Of a DNA stretch of 64,000 nt, positions 36,813 through 45,033 are shown in pieces. A program made the position numbers and the translations under genes. Position 1 is the stretch's first letter; every line of letters begins with the position of its first letter. Source of the stretch: an uncultured Bacteroidota bacterium (lineage in GTDB: Bacteria; Bacteroidota; Bacteroidia; Bacteroidales; VadinHA17); assembly GCA_903824785.1 (NCBI GenBank), contig CAIJYD010000078.1, positions 101,365-165,364 of the forward strand, written 5' to 3'. The notes under the pieces were generated by a model, which saw only the letters and a program-made list of their open reading frames with translations, did no database searches and had not been told where the DNA came from.

Positions 36813-37775
36813 TTAATTCACTTTATTATCAGTTATATACTTCAAAAGTTCTATAGGAAGTTTATCAGACTGTTCTGTTGAAAATGGAATAATAGGCTCC
36901 TGTCCGTTTTTTCTGAATATTTCCAACCCTTCTTTGCCAAGTATGAAACAGATAAAATCGATTGCGGCGGCGTTATGAGGAGCATTATCAGGAATTGTAA
37001 GACTGTAATTAATATAATCACCGGTAACCTTCATTCTGGAGCCGGGCTTGCTGCCTGTTACATCTATTGAGACAGATTTATACAATCCGGCTTTCGAAGG
37101 GTCAGACAGGTTGATATCATCCGGAAGTTCAATGTATTTCAATCCATGCTGAATTGCAACTGACTTATATTGAAACATGTAGTCAATAGAATTCGTTTCA
37201 ATAAGTGCAATCAGGTCAACCTCTTTAGGCCGGATAAAGTTTATGTTTTTCCGCACCAAACTCTCAGTTAGCCCTTTTCTGTTATAATACTTCTCTGCCA
37301 GCATAAGGGTGAAAACGGTACGGTAACCGCAGGGGTCGGAGTCGGGATCGGAACGGGAATAGATGACGTCGTCCCGAAGCAGAATATCTATCCAGTTTTC
37401 AGGGGTTATCGCAGAATGATATTTTGATTTATCATTAAACGCAATGACGATTTCATTAGTGGCAAATCTGATGCTCCATTTTGCAAATCCGGGAATAAGC
37501 ATCTCATTTATAACAAAATAATCTGCAGATGCTATTATGTCGCAAGGTTTTTTCAGTTCAGTTATCTTCCGTGCGCAGACGATACTGCCTGCCGGTTCAA
37601 GTAATATTTTAACATCCGAATTCTTCTTCTCATATTCATTTTTCATCTGCCGGAAAGGTACAGAAAGGCTACCGGCATGGAAGATTATTATCTCTTTTGA
37701 ATTTCCGGAATGTCTGTTCCCGCATCCGGTAAGAAGGGAAATAGCCAGAAATAAAAATACAGGGATCTGTCTCAT
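36813..37775 (-). CDS. wtpA: Tungstate/molybdate-binding lipoprotein
   Basis: The 320-residue receptor has a lipoprotein signal with C18 in LLTGCGN. The mature part opens with FHAGSLSVPF and ends its first lobe near SDPDSDPCGYRT; in WtpA the aspartate of this region and the glutamate of an ETNSIDY-like segment complete an octahedral site. Both segments are seen here, so the WtpA type is likelier than ModA. It overlaps the regulator gene by four bases. Confidence 0.87.
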   Translation of the reverse strand: MRQIPVFLFLAISLLTGCGNRHSGNSKEIIIFHAGSLSVPFRQMKNEYEKKNSDVKILLEPAGSIVCARKITELKKPCDIIASADYFVINEMLIPGFAKWSIRFATNEIVIAFNDKSKYHSAITPENWIDILLRDDVIYSRSDPDSDPCGYRTVFTLMLAEKYYNRKGLTESLVRKNINFIRPKEVDLIALIETNSIDYMFQYKSVAIQHGLKYIELPDDINLSDPSKAGLYKSVSIDVTGSKPGSRMKVTGDYINYSLTIPDNAPHNAAAIDFICFILGKEGLEIFRKNGQEPIIPFSTEQSDKLPIELLKYITDNKVN

Positions 37776-38164
37776 TCTCTGCCTGATATTTTATTAATGC
37801 TGTTAAAAAAAGTTTTTACAGGATCGTGAACTGCAGAATCAAGATCCCGTTTCAGATTAGTGTAGGCCATAATAAGCTCTGTTCCTTCCTGAGTTAGGTA
37901 GGTTTTCCCACCGGCTTCACCACCGCGATGCTTCCCCACAAGCTTAAATCCAAGGAGATTCTCAATCTCCCGCAGAAGCCCCCAGGCTTTCCTGTAACTG
38001 ATATCCAGATTCCTTGAAGCGGCAACAATAGATTGCTCCTTCTGCAACTCCAGAAGCAGAAGAAAACCCTCTTCATTGATTACAGCATCATCCGCCTTTG
38101 TAACAAGCAAAAGTTGTTGCTTCAGAAAAATATCATAATATTTTGAACCTTTCGGACCGGCCAT
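37772..38164 (-). CDS. ModE-like winged-helix regulator without the metal-binding domain
   Basis: The 130-residue protein matches the DNA-binding half of ModE, a winged helix in which ASRNLDISYRKAWGLLREIE is the helix-turn-helix. Full ModE adds two Mop domains that bind molybdate; here they are absent, so it cannot sense the oxyanion by that route. It is the first gene of the Mo/W operon and sits directly downstream of the promoter at 38247-38277, consistent with autoregulation. Confidence 0.82.
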   Translation of the reverse strand: MAGPKGSKYYDIFLKQQLLLVTKADDAVINEEGFLLLLELQKEQSIVAASRNLDISYRKAWGLLREIENLLGFKLVGKHRGGEAGGKTYLTQEGTELIMAYTNLKRDLDSAVHDPVKTFFNSINKISGRE

Positions 38165-38199
38165 AAAAAAGTTGAAGATTAAGTAACGGAATCTGCAAT

Positions 38200-38326
38200 T
38201 TTAACTCAATGTTATTTACAAATTCACTTCATTCAATTTATTTAAGCAAATGTAAATCTTTTGACGCTAATGCCAAAGGATCGGTCAAGTATGAAGTGCA
38301 CAGAATGAAGTGAAAAATGAGTTAAA
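38200..38326. repeat. Nested inverted repeats enclosing the Mo/W operon promoter
   Basis: TTCACTTCATTC (38223-38234) is matched on the other strand by GAATGAAGTGAA (38303-38314), 12 of 12. Further out, TTTAACTCA (38200-38208) pairs with TGAGTTAAA (38318-38326), 9 of 9. The arms flank the promoter, giving about 127 bases. It may be paired operators for the ModE-like protein or a small mobile element. Confidence 0.5.
38247..38277 (-). promoter_or_regulatory. Promoter of the Mo/W operon
   Basis: On the minus strand TTTG (38274-38277) is followed after exactly 19 bases by TACATTTG (38247-38254), which fully matches the Bacteroidetes promoter consensus. The start point would be near 38240, about 76 bases before the ModE-like start codon. 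It lies inside the nested inverted repeats at 38200-38326. Confidence 0.75.
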
Positions 38327-38396
38327 TGGCATAAACGACCAGGCTGGCATCAATGGTCTGTTTCTGCTGGTATCTGGAATGCCGGATCGCCTGCAA

Positions 38397-40550
38397 TTAA
38401 AGATGTTTTTTCACAACATCAAGTACTTCAGGAAAGTCCATTCCTATTTTCTTAAGAAATTCGATTGAAGGAATCCCGTCTTTGTTCCAGCCTCTTCTTT
38501 TATAGACAGCATCTGTTAACTTCTCAAACTGATCCTCCCTGTACAGGCGAAGCAACTTCATTTTTTCCTCAGTTGTTTTTCCCATAGGATCAACGAAAAC
38601 CTTCTCCTTTAATTGCTTGTCATACCTGTCGGCGCGTGATTCATATTCCTCTTTCGTTACGGGTCCTGCGGCACGATATGGCTGCCTGTCGTTAATACGT
38701 TTTCCATAGCCGCGTCTGATATTAAATACACGCTGAAAATTATAGACCCTTTCAGAATCCTCCACCAGTCGTTTCCTGTCGAACTCCAGACCTGTAACTG
38801 CCTTATAGATAGCTATGTAATTATCAACATGTTCCGGTACTTTGGCAGGTTCATCACTTTGTGCATTACTTTCGGGTTCCACGTCGTTCCATGGAAGTTT
38901 GCATAAACCAACCAGACCAAACCATGTACGGAACATAGGAAAATAGTGAAGAGCTTCGGCTTTATTTTCGAATGTAGGAATCTGATTATTAACCATATCC
39001 ATAAATATTAGCCACGCTTCATCGTGTTGGGGACCTTTATTTGTAAGTGCAAAACCACCTTGTTGTGCCAGTGATTCTTTCGGCATATACTGGGAATATT
39101 CCAGTCCCTTGTTTTCCATCCCAATATCATTAAGAAAGGCAGCGTCACCCCATCCGTTGCGGATAAACAACTCCTTCATTTTACGAACTCCGGTTCCGGC
39201 TATCTTCCCGAATCCCTCTCCTCTGGCCAGCTGGTGAAGCATTTCAAGGGCAGCTTCTGAATTGCCAAAATTGAGATCCAGCCCTCCTGTTCTTTCCATA
39301 TTGAGGATCCCGTTCTGGAAACACTCCATAATGAATGCCGTTGAGGTGCTCCAGGTTATTGTACAGACTCCGTAGGTATCGCAATAGAAATTAGTTTCAA
39401 TAATATATTCCGGATCAAATATTCCGCAGTTTGAACCAAGGCCTGCAGCATTTTCATATTCAGGGCCATCAACGATAACAACCTGGCCTTTATGCGGGCC
39501 TGTTTTTACAGTATAATCATCAATTCGCTTGCTGCACGACATATTACAACCTATCCAGCAGCCATCCGGGACATTCTGCGTAAAATGTCTTTTCCAGACT
39601 GAGGAGTCTATTTTAAAAGCATCACGATGACTGCCATATTTGTAATTCATTACAGGAAGAAGATCATGGTCATTCATTATTTCCATAAGATGAGCCGTTC
39701 CTGTCTGTTTCATCTGGCATTGCGAATCGTCAAGTTCACGCATCTCCCTGTTGAATCGTTTTCCACGCTCCATAATTGCGTCAAGATCAACAACATTATT
39801 AAGATTACCCTTTACTCCGGGGATCTTACATACGAGGGCTCTGATCTTTTTATTGCGAAAAACAGTACCAATACCTCCCCTTCCTGCCTGTTTCAGACGA
39901 ACCTTTTTCTTTTTAGGATCAAAGAAGCTGAAATTCAGCATCCCGATAAGCGAATGGTCTGCTGCTGACCCTGTGGAGACTATTCCTATCGATTTTTTCT
40001 CATTCTCATTATCAGCAAATATCTCCGTAAGCTGTTCTGTCAGACGATGGCTGTCCGGAGCCTCGCCGGGTGCTTCAAATATTTCAACCTTATGGTTTAT
40101 GCCATCAATGAAAACTATTATATCCTTATCCGATTTGCCCTGAATTTCAAGAGCATCAAAACCTGAAAACTTAAGAAATGGTCCGAAAAATCCGCCAACA
40201 TTACTGTCCATAACCGAGTCGGTCTGCGGGGATATTGTAACTACCAGGGACTTCCCTGTTCCTGAATACTGGGTTATTCCTCCAATAGGACCTGAAGATA
40301 TAATAATTTCATTTTCAGGATCATCCCATTTTGTTTCAGGTTTGGTTGCATCCCAGAGAAGCCGGAGTCCATAACCTTTTCCGCCAATGAATTTTTCCTT
40401 CATAATGGCGGGGACATCCTTCTCTTTTACTTCTGAAGTACCTACATTGATATAAAGAGTTTTGTCGGTATAGCCCCTGGTAAGCGGAGTCCAGTTATAA
40501 TCCCATTTCCTGAGAAGTTTATGCTGCGCTTTTATTGCCTGAATTTCCAT
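38397..40550 (-). CDS. aor: Aldehyde:ferredoxin oxidoreductase, tungsten type
   Basis: AOR oxidises aldehydes to carboxylic acids with ferredoxin, using a tungsten bis-pterin centre and a 4Fe-4S cluster. The 717-residue protein has the N-terminal pterin-binding GGKGYGLRLL and GPIGGITQYSGTGKS segments and the cluster cysteines in CWIGCNMSC and a later LVGLCKLPW. It is somewhat longer than the 605-residue archaeal enzyme and matches the larger bacterial AOR-like proteins; the exact aldehyde is unknown. It lies beside the W/Mo operon and diverges from the ThiF/MoaD pair, so metal, pterin and enzyme are clustered. Confidence 0.87.
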   Translation of the reverse strand: MEIQAIKAQHKLLRKWDYNWTPLTRGYTDKTLYINVGTSEVKEKDVPAIMKEKFIGGKGYGLRLLWDATKPETKWDDPENEIIISSGPIGGITQYSGTGKSLVVTISPQTDSVMDSNVGGFFGPFLKFSGFDALEIQGKSDKDIIVFIDGINHKVEIFEAPGEAPDSHRLTEQLTEIFADNENEKKSIGIVSTGSAADHSLIGMLNFSFFDPKKKKVRLKQAGRGGIGTVFRNKKIRALVCKIPGVKGNLNNVVDLDAIMERGKRFNREMRELDDSQCQMKQTGTAHLMEIMNDHDLLPVMNYKYGSHRDAFKIDSSVWKRHFTQNVPDGCWIGCNMSCSKRIDDYTVKTGPHKGQVVIVDGPEYENAAGLGSNCGIFDPEYIIETNFYCDTYGVCTITWSTSTAFIMECFQNGILNMERTGGLDLNFGNSEAALEMLHQLARGEGFGKIAGTGVRKMKELFIRNGWGDAAFLNDIGMENKGLEYSQYMPKESLAQQGGFALTNKGPQHDEAWLIFMDMVNNQIPTFENKAEALHYFPMFRTWFGLVGLCKLPWNDVEPESNAQSDEPAKVPEHVDNYIAIYKAVTGLEFDRKRLVEDSERVYNFQRVFNIRRGYGKRINDRQPYRAAGPVTKEEYESRADRYDKQLKEKVFVDPMGKTTEEKMKLLRLYREDQFEKLTDAVYKRRGWNKDGIPSIEFLKKIGMDFPEVLDVVKKHL

Positions 40551-40594
40551 ATTCCGGTTATTGAGATTTATACCTTAAACTGTTTCTGACCCAT

Positions 40595-40602
40595 CAAAGG
40601 TA
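40595..40602 (-). promoter_or_regulatory. Candidate -7 element of the aor promoter
   Basis: The minus strand reads TACCTTTG, a full match to TAnnTTTG, 45 bases upstream of the aor start codon. The -33 region is weak. It lies in the 137-base gap between the divergent aor and thiF-like genes. Confidence 0.4.
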
Positions 40603-40687
40603 GGCTATTAAGACAATCTATAATATGATATAAGTCAATATGCTATGTGATAAAATGAGTATCTTTATAGCCGGAATAAGAAATAAA

Positions 40688-41275
40688 ATGAACTTTTCAG
40701 AAATAAGGAGTCATCTGGGAAAATTCCGGGTAGGCATAGCAGGTGCAGGAGGGCTTGGTTCAAATTGCGCTGTTGCACTTGCCAGAAGCGGGGTTGGCAC
40801 TCTTGTCATAACTGATTTTGATATTATTGAAGAGCCGAATCTCAATAGACAATATTTTTTCAGGGATCAGATAGGGATGATGAAAGTTTTCGCACTGAAA
40901 GATAACATCAGCCGGATCAATCCGGATGTTTCTGTAATATGCCATCAAATAAAACTCAACAGGATTAATATTCCTGAGATCTTCTCCGGATGCTCGGTAA
41001 TTGTTGAAGCATTCGACAGATCAGACATGAAGGAGATGCTTATAGAAACCGTTCAGACGAAGCTGGCGGGAACTCCCATTGTTATCGGCTCCGGACTGGC
41101 AGGATGGGGTAAGAGTGAAGATATTGTCTGCAGAAAAATAGATGGTACTTTATTTGTTTGCGGTGACGAATCGTCTGAAGTTTCAGATAATATGCCGCCT
41201 ATGGCACCACGTGTTGGAATGGTGGCAAATATGCAGGCAAATGTAGTGATTGAAATCCTGATGAAAATGAAGTGA
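40688..41275 (+). CDS. ThiF-like sulfur carrier adenylyltransferase
   Basis: This E1-like protein of about 195 residues has the nucleotide-binding motif GIAGAGGLGSN at the N-terminus and the NLNRQYFF arginine-finger motif. It fits the short ThiF-family (about 200 residues) rather than MoeB. It would adenylylate the C-terminal Gly-Gly of the small carrier protein encoded 19 bases downstream. I chose the ATG at 40688 because GKFRVGIAGAGGLG should lie close to the start; the frame is open from 40640. It diverges from aor. Confidence 0.8.
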   Translation: MNFSEIRSHLGKFRVGIAGAGGLGSNCAVALARSGVGTLVITDFDIIEEPNLNRQYFFRDQIGMMKVFALKDNISRINPDVSVICHQIKLNRINIPEIFSGCSVIVEAFDRSDMKEMLIETVQTKLAGTPIVIGSGLAGWGKSEDIVCRKIDGTLFVCGDESSEVSDNMPPMAPRVGMVANMQANVVIEILMKMK

Positions 41276-41294
41276 ACCTCTTATCGCTTTGATT

Positions 41295-41498
41295 ATGAAG
41301 ATATTATTAAACAACAGAGAAGAGGGATTCACTCTGGAGGAGATGAGCGTCAGTGATATGCTTCTCATTAAAAAATTCTCTTTTAAATTAAGAATCATTA
41401 AGATAAACGGAGTCTTGATAGTAAAAGAGAAGTACGACTCGACAGTTATACACAATGGCGACAATGTGCAGATGCTTTATCTCATGAGTGGCGGTTGA
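41295..41498 (+). CDS. MoaD/ThiS-like sulfur carrier protein
   Basis: The 67-residue protein ends in SGG, the C-terminal Gly-Gly that is adenylylated and thiocarboxylated in MoaD and ThiS. The body fits the beta-grasp fold. It follows the ThiF-like gene and lies opposite aor, so it likely supplies sulfur for the dithiolene of the AOR cofactor, though thiamine synthesis is possible. I prefer the ATG at 41295 to an in-frame TTG at 41289. Such carriers are paired with AOR genes in other bacteria. Confidence 0.78.
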   Translation: MKILLNNREEGFTLEEMSVSDMLLIKKFSFKLRIIKINGVLIVKEKYDSTVIHNGDNVQMLYLMSGG

Positions 41499-41524
41499 AA
41501 AAAATATTGTAGGTTTGTACAATC

Positions 41525-41863
41525 ATGATCAGGTTTAATTATTCCAACAAAATACCCCGGGTATTGCGAAACAAATACCTTCTGACTCTTATTATTTTCC
41601 TGGTCTGGCTTTTGCTTTTTGATTCTAATAATCTTATCTCCAGATATAAGGAGATGCGGGATTTGCGTAAGCTAAAGATCGATAAAGAGTATTATATTAA
41701 ACGGATAGAAGCTGACAGCCAGAAGCTTCATGAACTAAAAACAGACAATCACAATCTGGAGAAGTTTGCAAGGGAGCAGTACCACATGAAGAAATCAGAT
41801 GAGGATCTTTATATTATTCTAACGCCATCGGAAGACAGAAAGATGACAAGAAGGAATAATTAG
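41525..41863 (+). CDS. FtsB/DivIC-type septum formation protein
   Basis: The 112-residue protein has one membrane helix (about residues 18-35) and a coiled coil (about 42-80), followed by the FAREQYHMKK motif typical of FtsB/DivIC. These proteins join FtsL and FtsQ in the divisome. It starts 26 bases after the MoaD-like gene. The 3' end overlaps the convergent glycosyltransferase gene by four bases. Confidence 0.85.
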   Translation: MIRFNYSNKIPRVLRNKYLLTLIIFLVWLLLFDSNNLISRYKEMRDLRKLKIDKEYYIKRIEADSQKLHELKTDNHNLEKFAREQYHMKKSDEDLYIILTPSEDRKMTRRNN

Positions 41864-43131
41864 GAATAATTACCTGATTTTTCCAGCTTCCTGAAATATA
41901 TCAGCAGTTCGTGAGGATCGGCAGATTTTACTTTTATTCCTGAATTTTCCAATAATTCTTTTGCTGAAACATCAACATCCCTTTTTTCAAATATCTCCCG
42001 GTGGACATAATTCAGGTATTTTACAATCCGGAACATATTGAACCATTCGAAGAACCTTTTACGGAATGGTGGCAACCCTGAAGTGTTATTTTTTATTTCA
42101 GCAATCTTTTCTATCCATTCTTTTTCGACTAAAAATGATTTTAATCCGGAAGGAAATGTATTATAATGAGCCTTCAAGCCTGAAGGATTACAATTAAAAA
42201 ACTCATCAACCATTCCGAAGAAATAGCGAAGTTCCTTAAAAGCCAGCATATTATATGTAAGAAGTGACTGTTTGTTTTCTTCAGTAAGCTTCCCTATTGA
42301 AGCGCCTGTCCCAAAAGGCACTCTGAATGACGGCCGCGGGGAAGGAAAGACTGTTGTACTGTTAAGATTAAAATAGCCACCTGCAGGAACCAGTTTCTGG
42401 ATAAAATAAAAATCCTCACCGGCCTGCCGTCTGTTCATGCCACCGGCTTTCACATATGGAAGGGCTTTTACGGCAATGGCTGATCCGACTGTATGAAAGA
42501 GATATGGAAATCCGGAATAAGCGAGCCCCTGTAAATAATAACGCAGATGGAGTTCATATAAAGTAATGTACCGGTATATATCAGGGGGAAATTCGCTTCC
42601 CGACAAAGGGTGTTCAAAACAGATTGAGCAGGCCGACCTCTCCTTAATTTTGAATAATTCATTGCAGACCGAGACAAAGTAATTCGTTGCCACCAGACAG
42701 TCTGCATCCAGATTAAGAATTACCCCTTCCGGGTTGTTGATGCTGCTGAAACGGCGCACAGCTTCATCCATTCCTGTTTTCCTTGCCAGCCCTACGCCCC
42801 AGCCGGTTAAAGAGGTCTGAACAGCCAGAAAAGAAAAAAGCCGGAAGAAACAGTTACTGTTTTCTTTCTTCCAGCTTTCAATATTTTTTATGGTGAGCCT
42901 GTTATTTTCAATGCTTTCCACCGATGCATCATCCGGGGCATTTACGATAACAATAACCTCAACCTTACATTCCGGCTCGATGCATGAAGCGAGGGAATCG
43001 AGAAGTTTATTTATGGCCGGTTCATTATAGGCAGGGATTATAACAATGATACCGGTCTGTTTATCAGGTTCCTCCTTAACTATTTGAGGGAATAATATCC
43101 TTTCTTCAAGATAGGCTGAGGCAAAACCCAT
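41860..43131 (-). CDS. Glycosyltransferase family 2-like protein
   Basis: The 423-residue protein has a GT-A fold: it begins a Rossmann-like region with IVIIPAYNEPAINKLLDSLA (about residue 30) and has the metal-binding aspartates in LNLDADCLV, with a later DFYFIQKL that matches the catalytic-acid region. No membrane helices are seen, so it is probably cytoplasmic. The donor and acceptor are unknown. It starts six bases downstream of the OmpH-like gene on the same strand. Confidence 0.75.
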   Translation of the reverse strand: MGFASAYLEERILFPQIVKEEPDKQTGIIVIIPAYNEPAINKLLDSLASCIEPECKVEVIVIVNAPDDASVESIENNRLTIKNIESWKKENSNCFFRLFSFLAVQTSLTGWGVGLARKTGMDEAVRRFSSINNPEGVILNLDADCLVATNYFVSVCNELFKIKERSACSICFEHPLSGSEFPPDIYRYITLYELHLRYYLQGLAYSGFPYLFHTVGSAIAVKALPYVKAGGMNRRQAGEDFYFIQKLVPAGGYFNLNSTTVFPSPRPSFRVPFGTGASIGKLTEENKQSLLTYNMLAFKELRYFFGMVDEFFNCNPSGLKAHYNTFPSGLKSFLVEKEWIEKIAEIKNNTSGLPPFRKRFFEWFNMFRIVKYLNYVHREIFEKRDVDVSAKELLENSGIKVKSADPHELLIYFRKLEKSGNYS

Positions 43132-43136
43132 TGGTT

Positions 43137-43727
43137 CTATTTTTTCTCTGCCTGGTATTTTTTATTTATTGCATCCAGTACTTTCGGGGTAATATCCAAT
43201 GCACTATCGCTGTATAAAACGATACTTCCAAAACTCTTGCCAAGGATGTACTGGTAGTTGTAGGCCGATCTGTTTTCATCGAGATATTTGGTGATGTAGT
43301 CAATGATCTGACGATTCATAACCTGTTCCTCTTCCATCAGGTTTGATTGGAGTTTATCGCGAAGAGAGACCAGTTCCTGTTGCTGCTGAACAAGTGACTG
43401 TTCAATCTGTGCTGCAGTTGCTCTGGTTACCAGTCCTTTACTAACTTTATCCTGATAGTCGCGTGCACCTCTTTCGTACACACCACCTTTAGAGTTAAGT
43501 TCTGCTTCTGCACTCTTCTGCTTTACCATTAAATCATCTCTTCTGTCAGAGTACATCTGAAATTTAGATATTAAAGAATCGATATTAACGTAAGCCATTC
43601 CCTGGGAGGGAGCACCGCTGACGGAACCGGTAACAACACTTTTCTTACTTCCCGAGAAATGCAGAATATAAAGGCCTGCTATTGATAAGAACAGAACTAC
43701 ATACACAACTATTGATAGTTTCTTCAT
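43137..43727 (-). CDS. OmpH/Skp-family periplasmic chaperone
   Basis: The 196-residue protein has an N-terminal hydrophobic helix (about 4-24), probably a signal anchor, then a long coiled coil (about 55-140) with Skp-like heptads, and a short C-terminal beta region ending with DITPKVLDAINKKY. Skp binds unfolded outer-membrane proteins in the periplasm. A -7 element lies at 43763-43770. It is co-directional with and directly upstream of the glycosyltransferase gene. Confidence 0.87.
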   Translation of the reverse strand: MKKLSIVVYVVLFLSIAGLYILHFSGSKKSVVTGSVSGAPSQGMAYVNIDSLISKFQMYSDRRDDLMVKQKSAEAELNSKGGVYERGARDYQDKVSKGLVTRATAAQIEQSLVQQQQELVSLRDKLQSNLMEEEQVMNRQIIDYITKYLDENRSAYNYQYILGKSFGSIVLYSDSALDITPKVLDAINKKYQAEKK

Positions 43728-43762
43728 CGCAAATTAAATATTTGTTAAACATTAGACAGGCG

Positions 43763-43770
43763 CAAATATA
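43763..43770 (-). promoter_or_regulatory. Candidate -7 element of the OmpH/Skp gene
   Basis: The minus strand reads TATATTTG, a full match to TAnnTTTG, 36 bases upstream of the ompH-like ATG. A convincing -33 box at 19-21 bases is not seen. Confidence 0.4.
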
Positions 43771-43848
43771 AACAAATTAATAAATGTGGCTGCGTCAATA
43801 ACATAATTTTAGAGATTCGGTTCATACAAACAGGAACCTGTGAAATAG

Positions 43849-44838
43849 TTAGAACTCGGGGCAAGGTATTGCCCTTATCCGTTTTCGCTGCTGTCCCATT
43901 GATAAATTATTAAATTCATAAACCAGCGAGATCTCATGAGCCCCGGATGTTGAGCTTATGAGGTTTGAGACTGTAAAATCGTAGCTGTAACCTATCTGGA
44001 GATAATTGGTTTTTATTCCAACCAGACCAATCAGTGCATCACCTGCCTGAGAGGTAACCAACGGTATTCCCCTGTACCATAAGCCAAAAACTAGAGGGTT
44101 GGTATAATAATATAACCCAAGGTCTGACTGGAAGAATTTCGCCTGTTTCTGAAAGTTCATTGCAATTGAAAGAATCTCCTGGTTTTTGCGTCTGAGCCGG
44201 GTCTGCTTAATAATCTGCATTCCTCCAAACATATTTATTTTAACAGGTATAGTAGATTCATCACCATAAAATGATGTTTTAGGAGACAGCAGATGATCGA
44301 GGGTAAGCCCCCCCCATATCCTTTCATTATAAACAAGTACTGAAGTAGTAAAGTCCACATCAGCCAGATTTTCAAATGGAGGAGGTGTAACAGATGGTGA
44401 GATTCCGCTACCTGACATCTGGCTGTTAAAAACAAGTTTGTAAATGTCCAGTCCGAGGTAATAGAATTTGAAATTAACACCCGGCCTGATGTGCCAGTTT
44501 TTGTTAATGTTAAAGTCATAAGAATAAAGAAGACCTATGTTTGTTGAACTAAGGTTTCCTGACCCGGCCACATCATAAGTTGCAAGCACACCTATACCCG
44601 AATTAAAACTGGCCAGGGCTTTATCGAATGAGATGCTGTATGTGTGAAATACTCCGGGTACCGCAGGCCATTGGTTCCTGTAATTCATGGCAAGCCTGTA
44701 CTCTTCAGTAGCTCCCGCGAAGGAGGGTGACAGGTACAATTTATTGGCATAAAACTGGGAGAATGTAGGATCCTGACCATAACTATCTGTAAGAATGATA
44801 AATGAAAGTACCAGTAAATATGTAATCCTCTTTACCAA
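43849..44838 (-). CDS. PorP/SprF-family type IX secretion membrane protein
   Basis: The 329-residue protein has a signal peptide (about 1-21), the opening QDPTFSQFYANKLYLSPSFAGA typical of PorP/SprF, and alternating strands of an outer-membrane beta-barrel. These proteins help secrete or attach T9SS substrates of the CHU_C (type B) class. The start codon in frame is TTG, with no ATG upstream, which is unusual. The neighbour at 45034 carries a CHU_C-type domain, matching the common pairing of PorP with such proteins. Confidence 0.85.
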   Translation of the reverse strand: MVKRITYLLVLSFIILTDSYGQDPTFSQFYANKLYLSPSFAGATEEYRLAMNYRNQWPAVPGVFHTYSISFDKALASFNSGIGVLATYDVAGSGNLSSTNIGLLYSYDFNINKNWHIRPGVNFKFYYLGLDIYKLVFNSQMSGSGISPSVTPPPFENLADVDFTTSVLVYNERIWGGLTLDHLLSPKTSFYGDESTIPVKINMFGGMQIIKQTRLRRKNQEILSIAMNFQKQAKFFQSDLGLYYYTNPLVFGLWYRGIPLVTSQAGDALIGLVGIKTNYLQIGYSYDFTVSNLISSTSGAHEISLVYEFNNLSMGQQRKRIRAIPCPEF

Positions 44839-45033
44839 TTTCGCACAGATTATGTTTACAATGACGAAAATAATGATTTGCAGTTAAAATCCATTACTCT
44901 TTAACGGAAAATAGCTGTAAAAGTGATATTTGCTATGCTTTTAATACCAAACAGCAGCGTTAGCCCGACCGGGGAGTTAGATATATTTTAAGAAAAGCGA
45001 AACAGCCATTCTGTCAGATAATGCTTCTCATTA

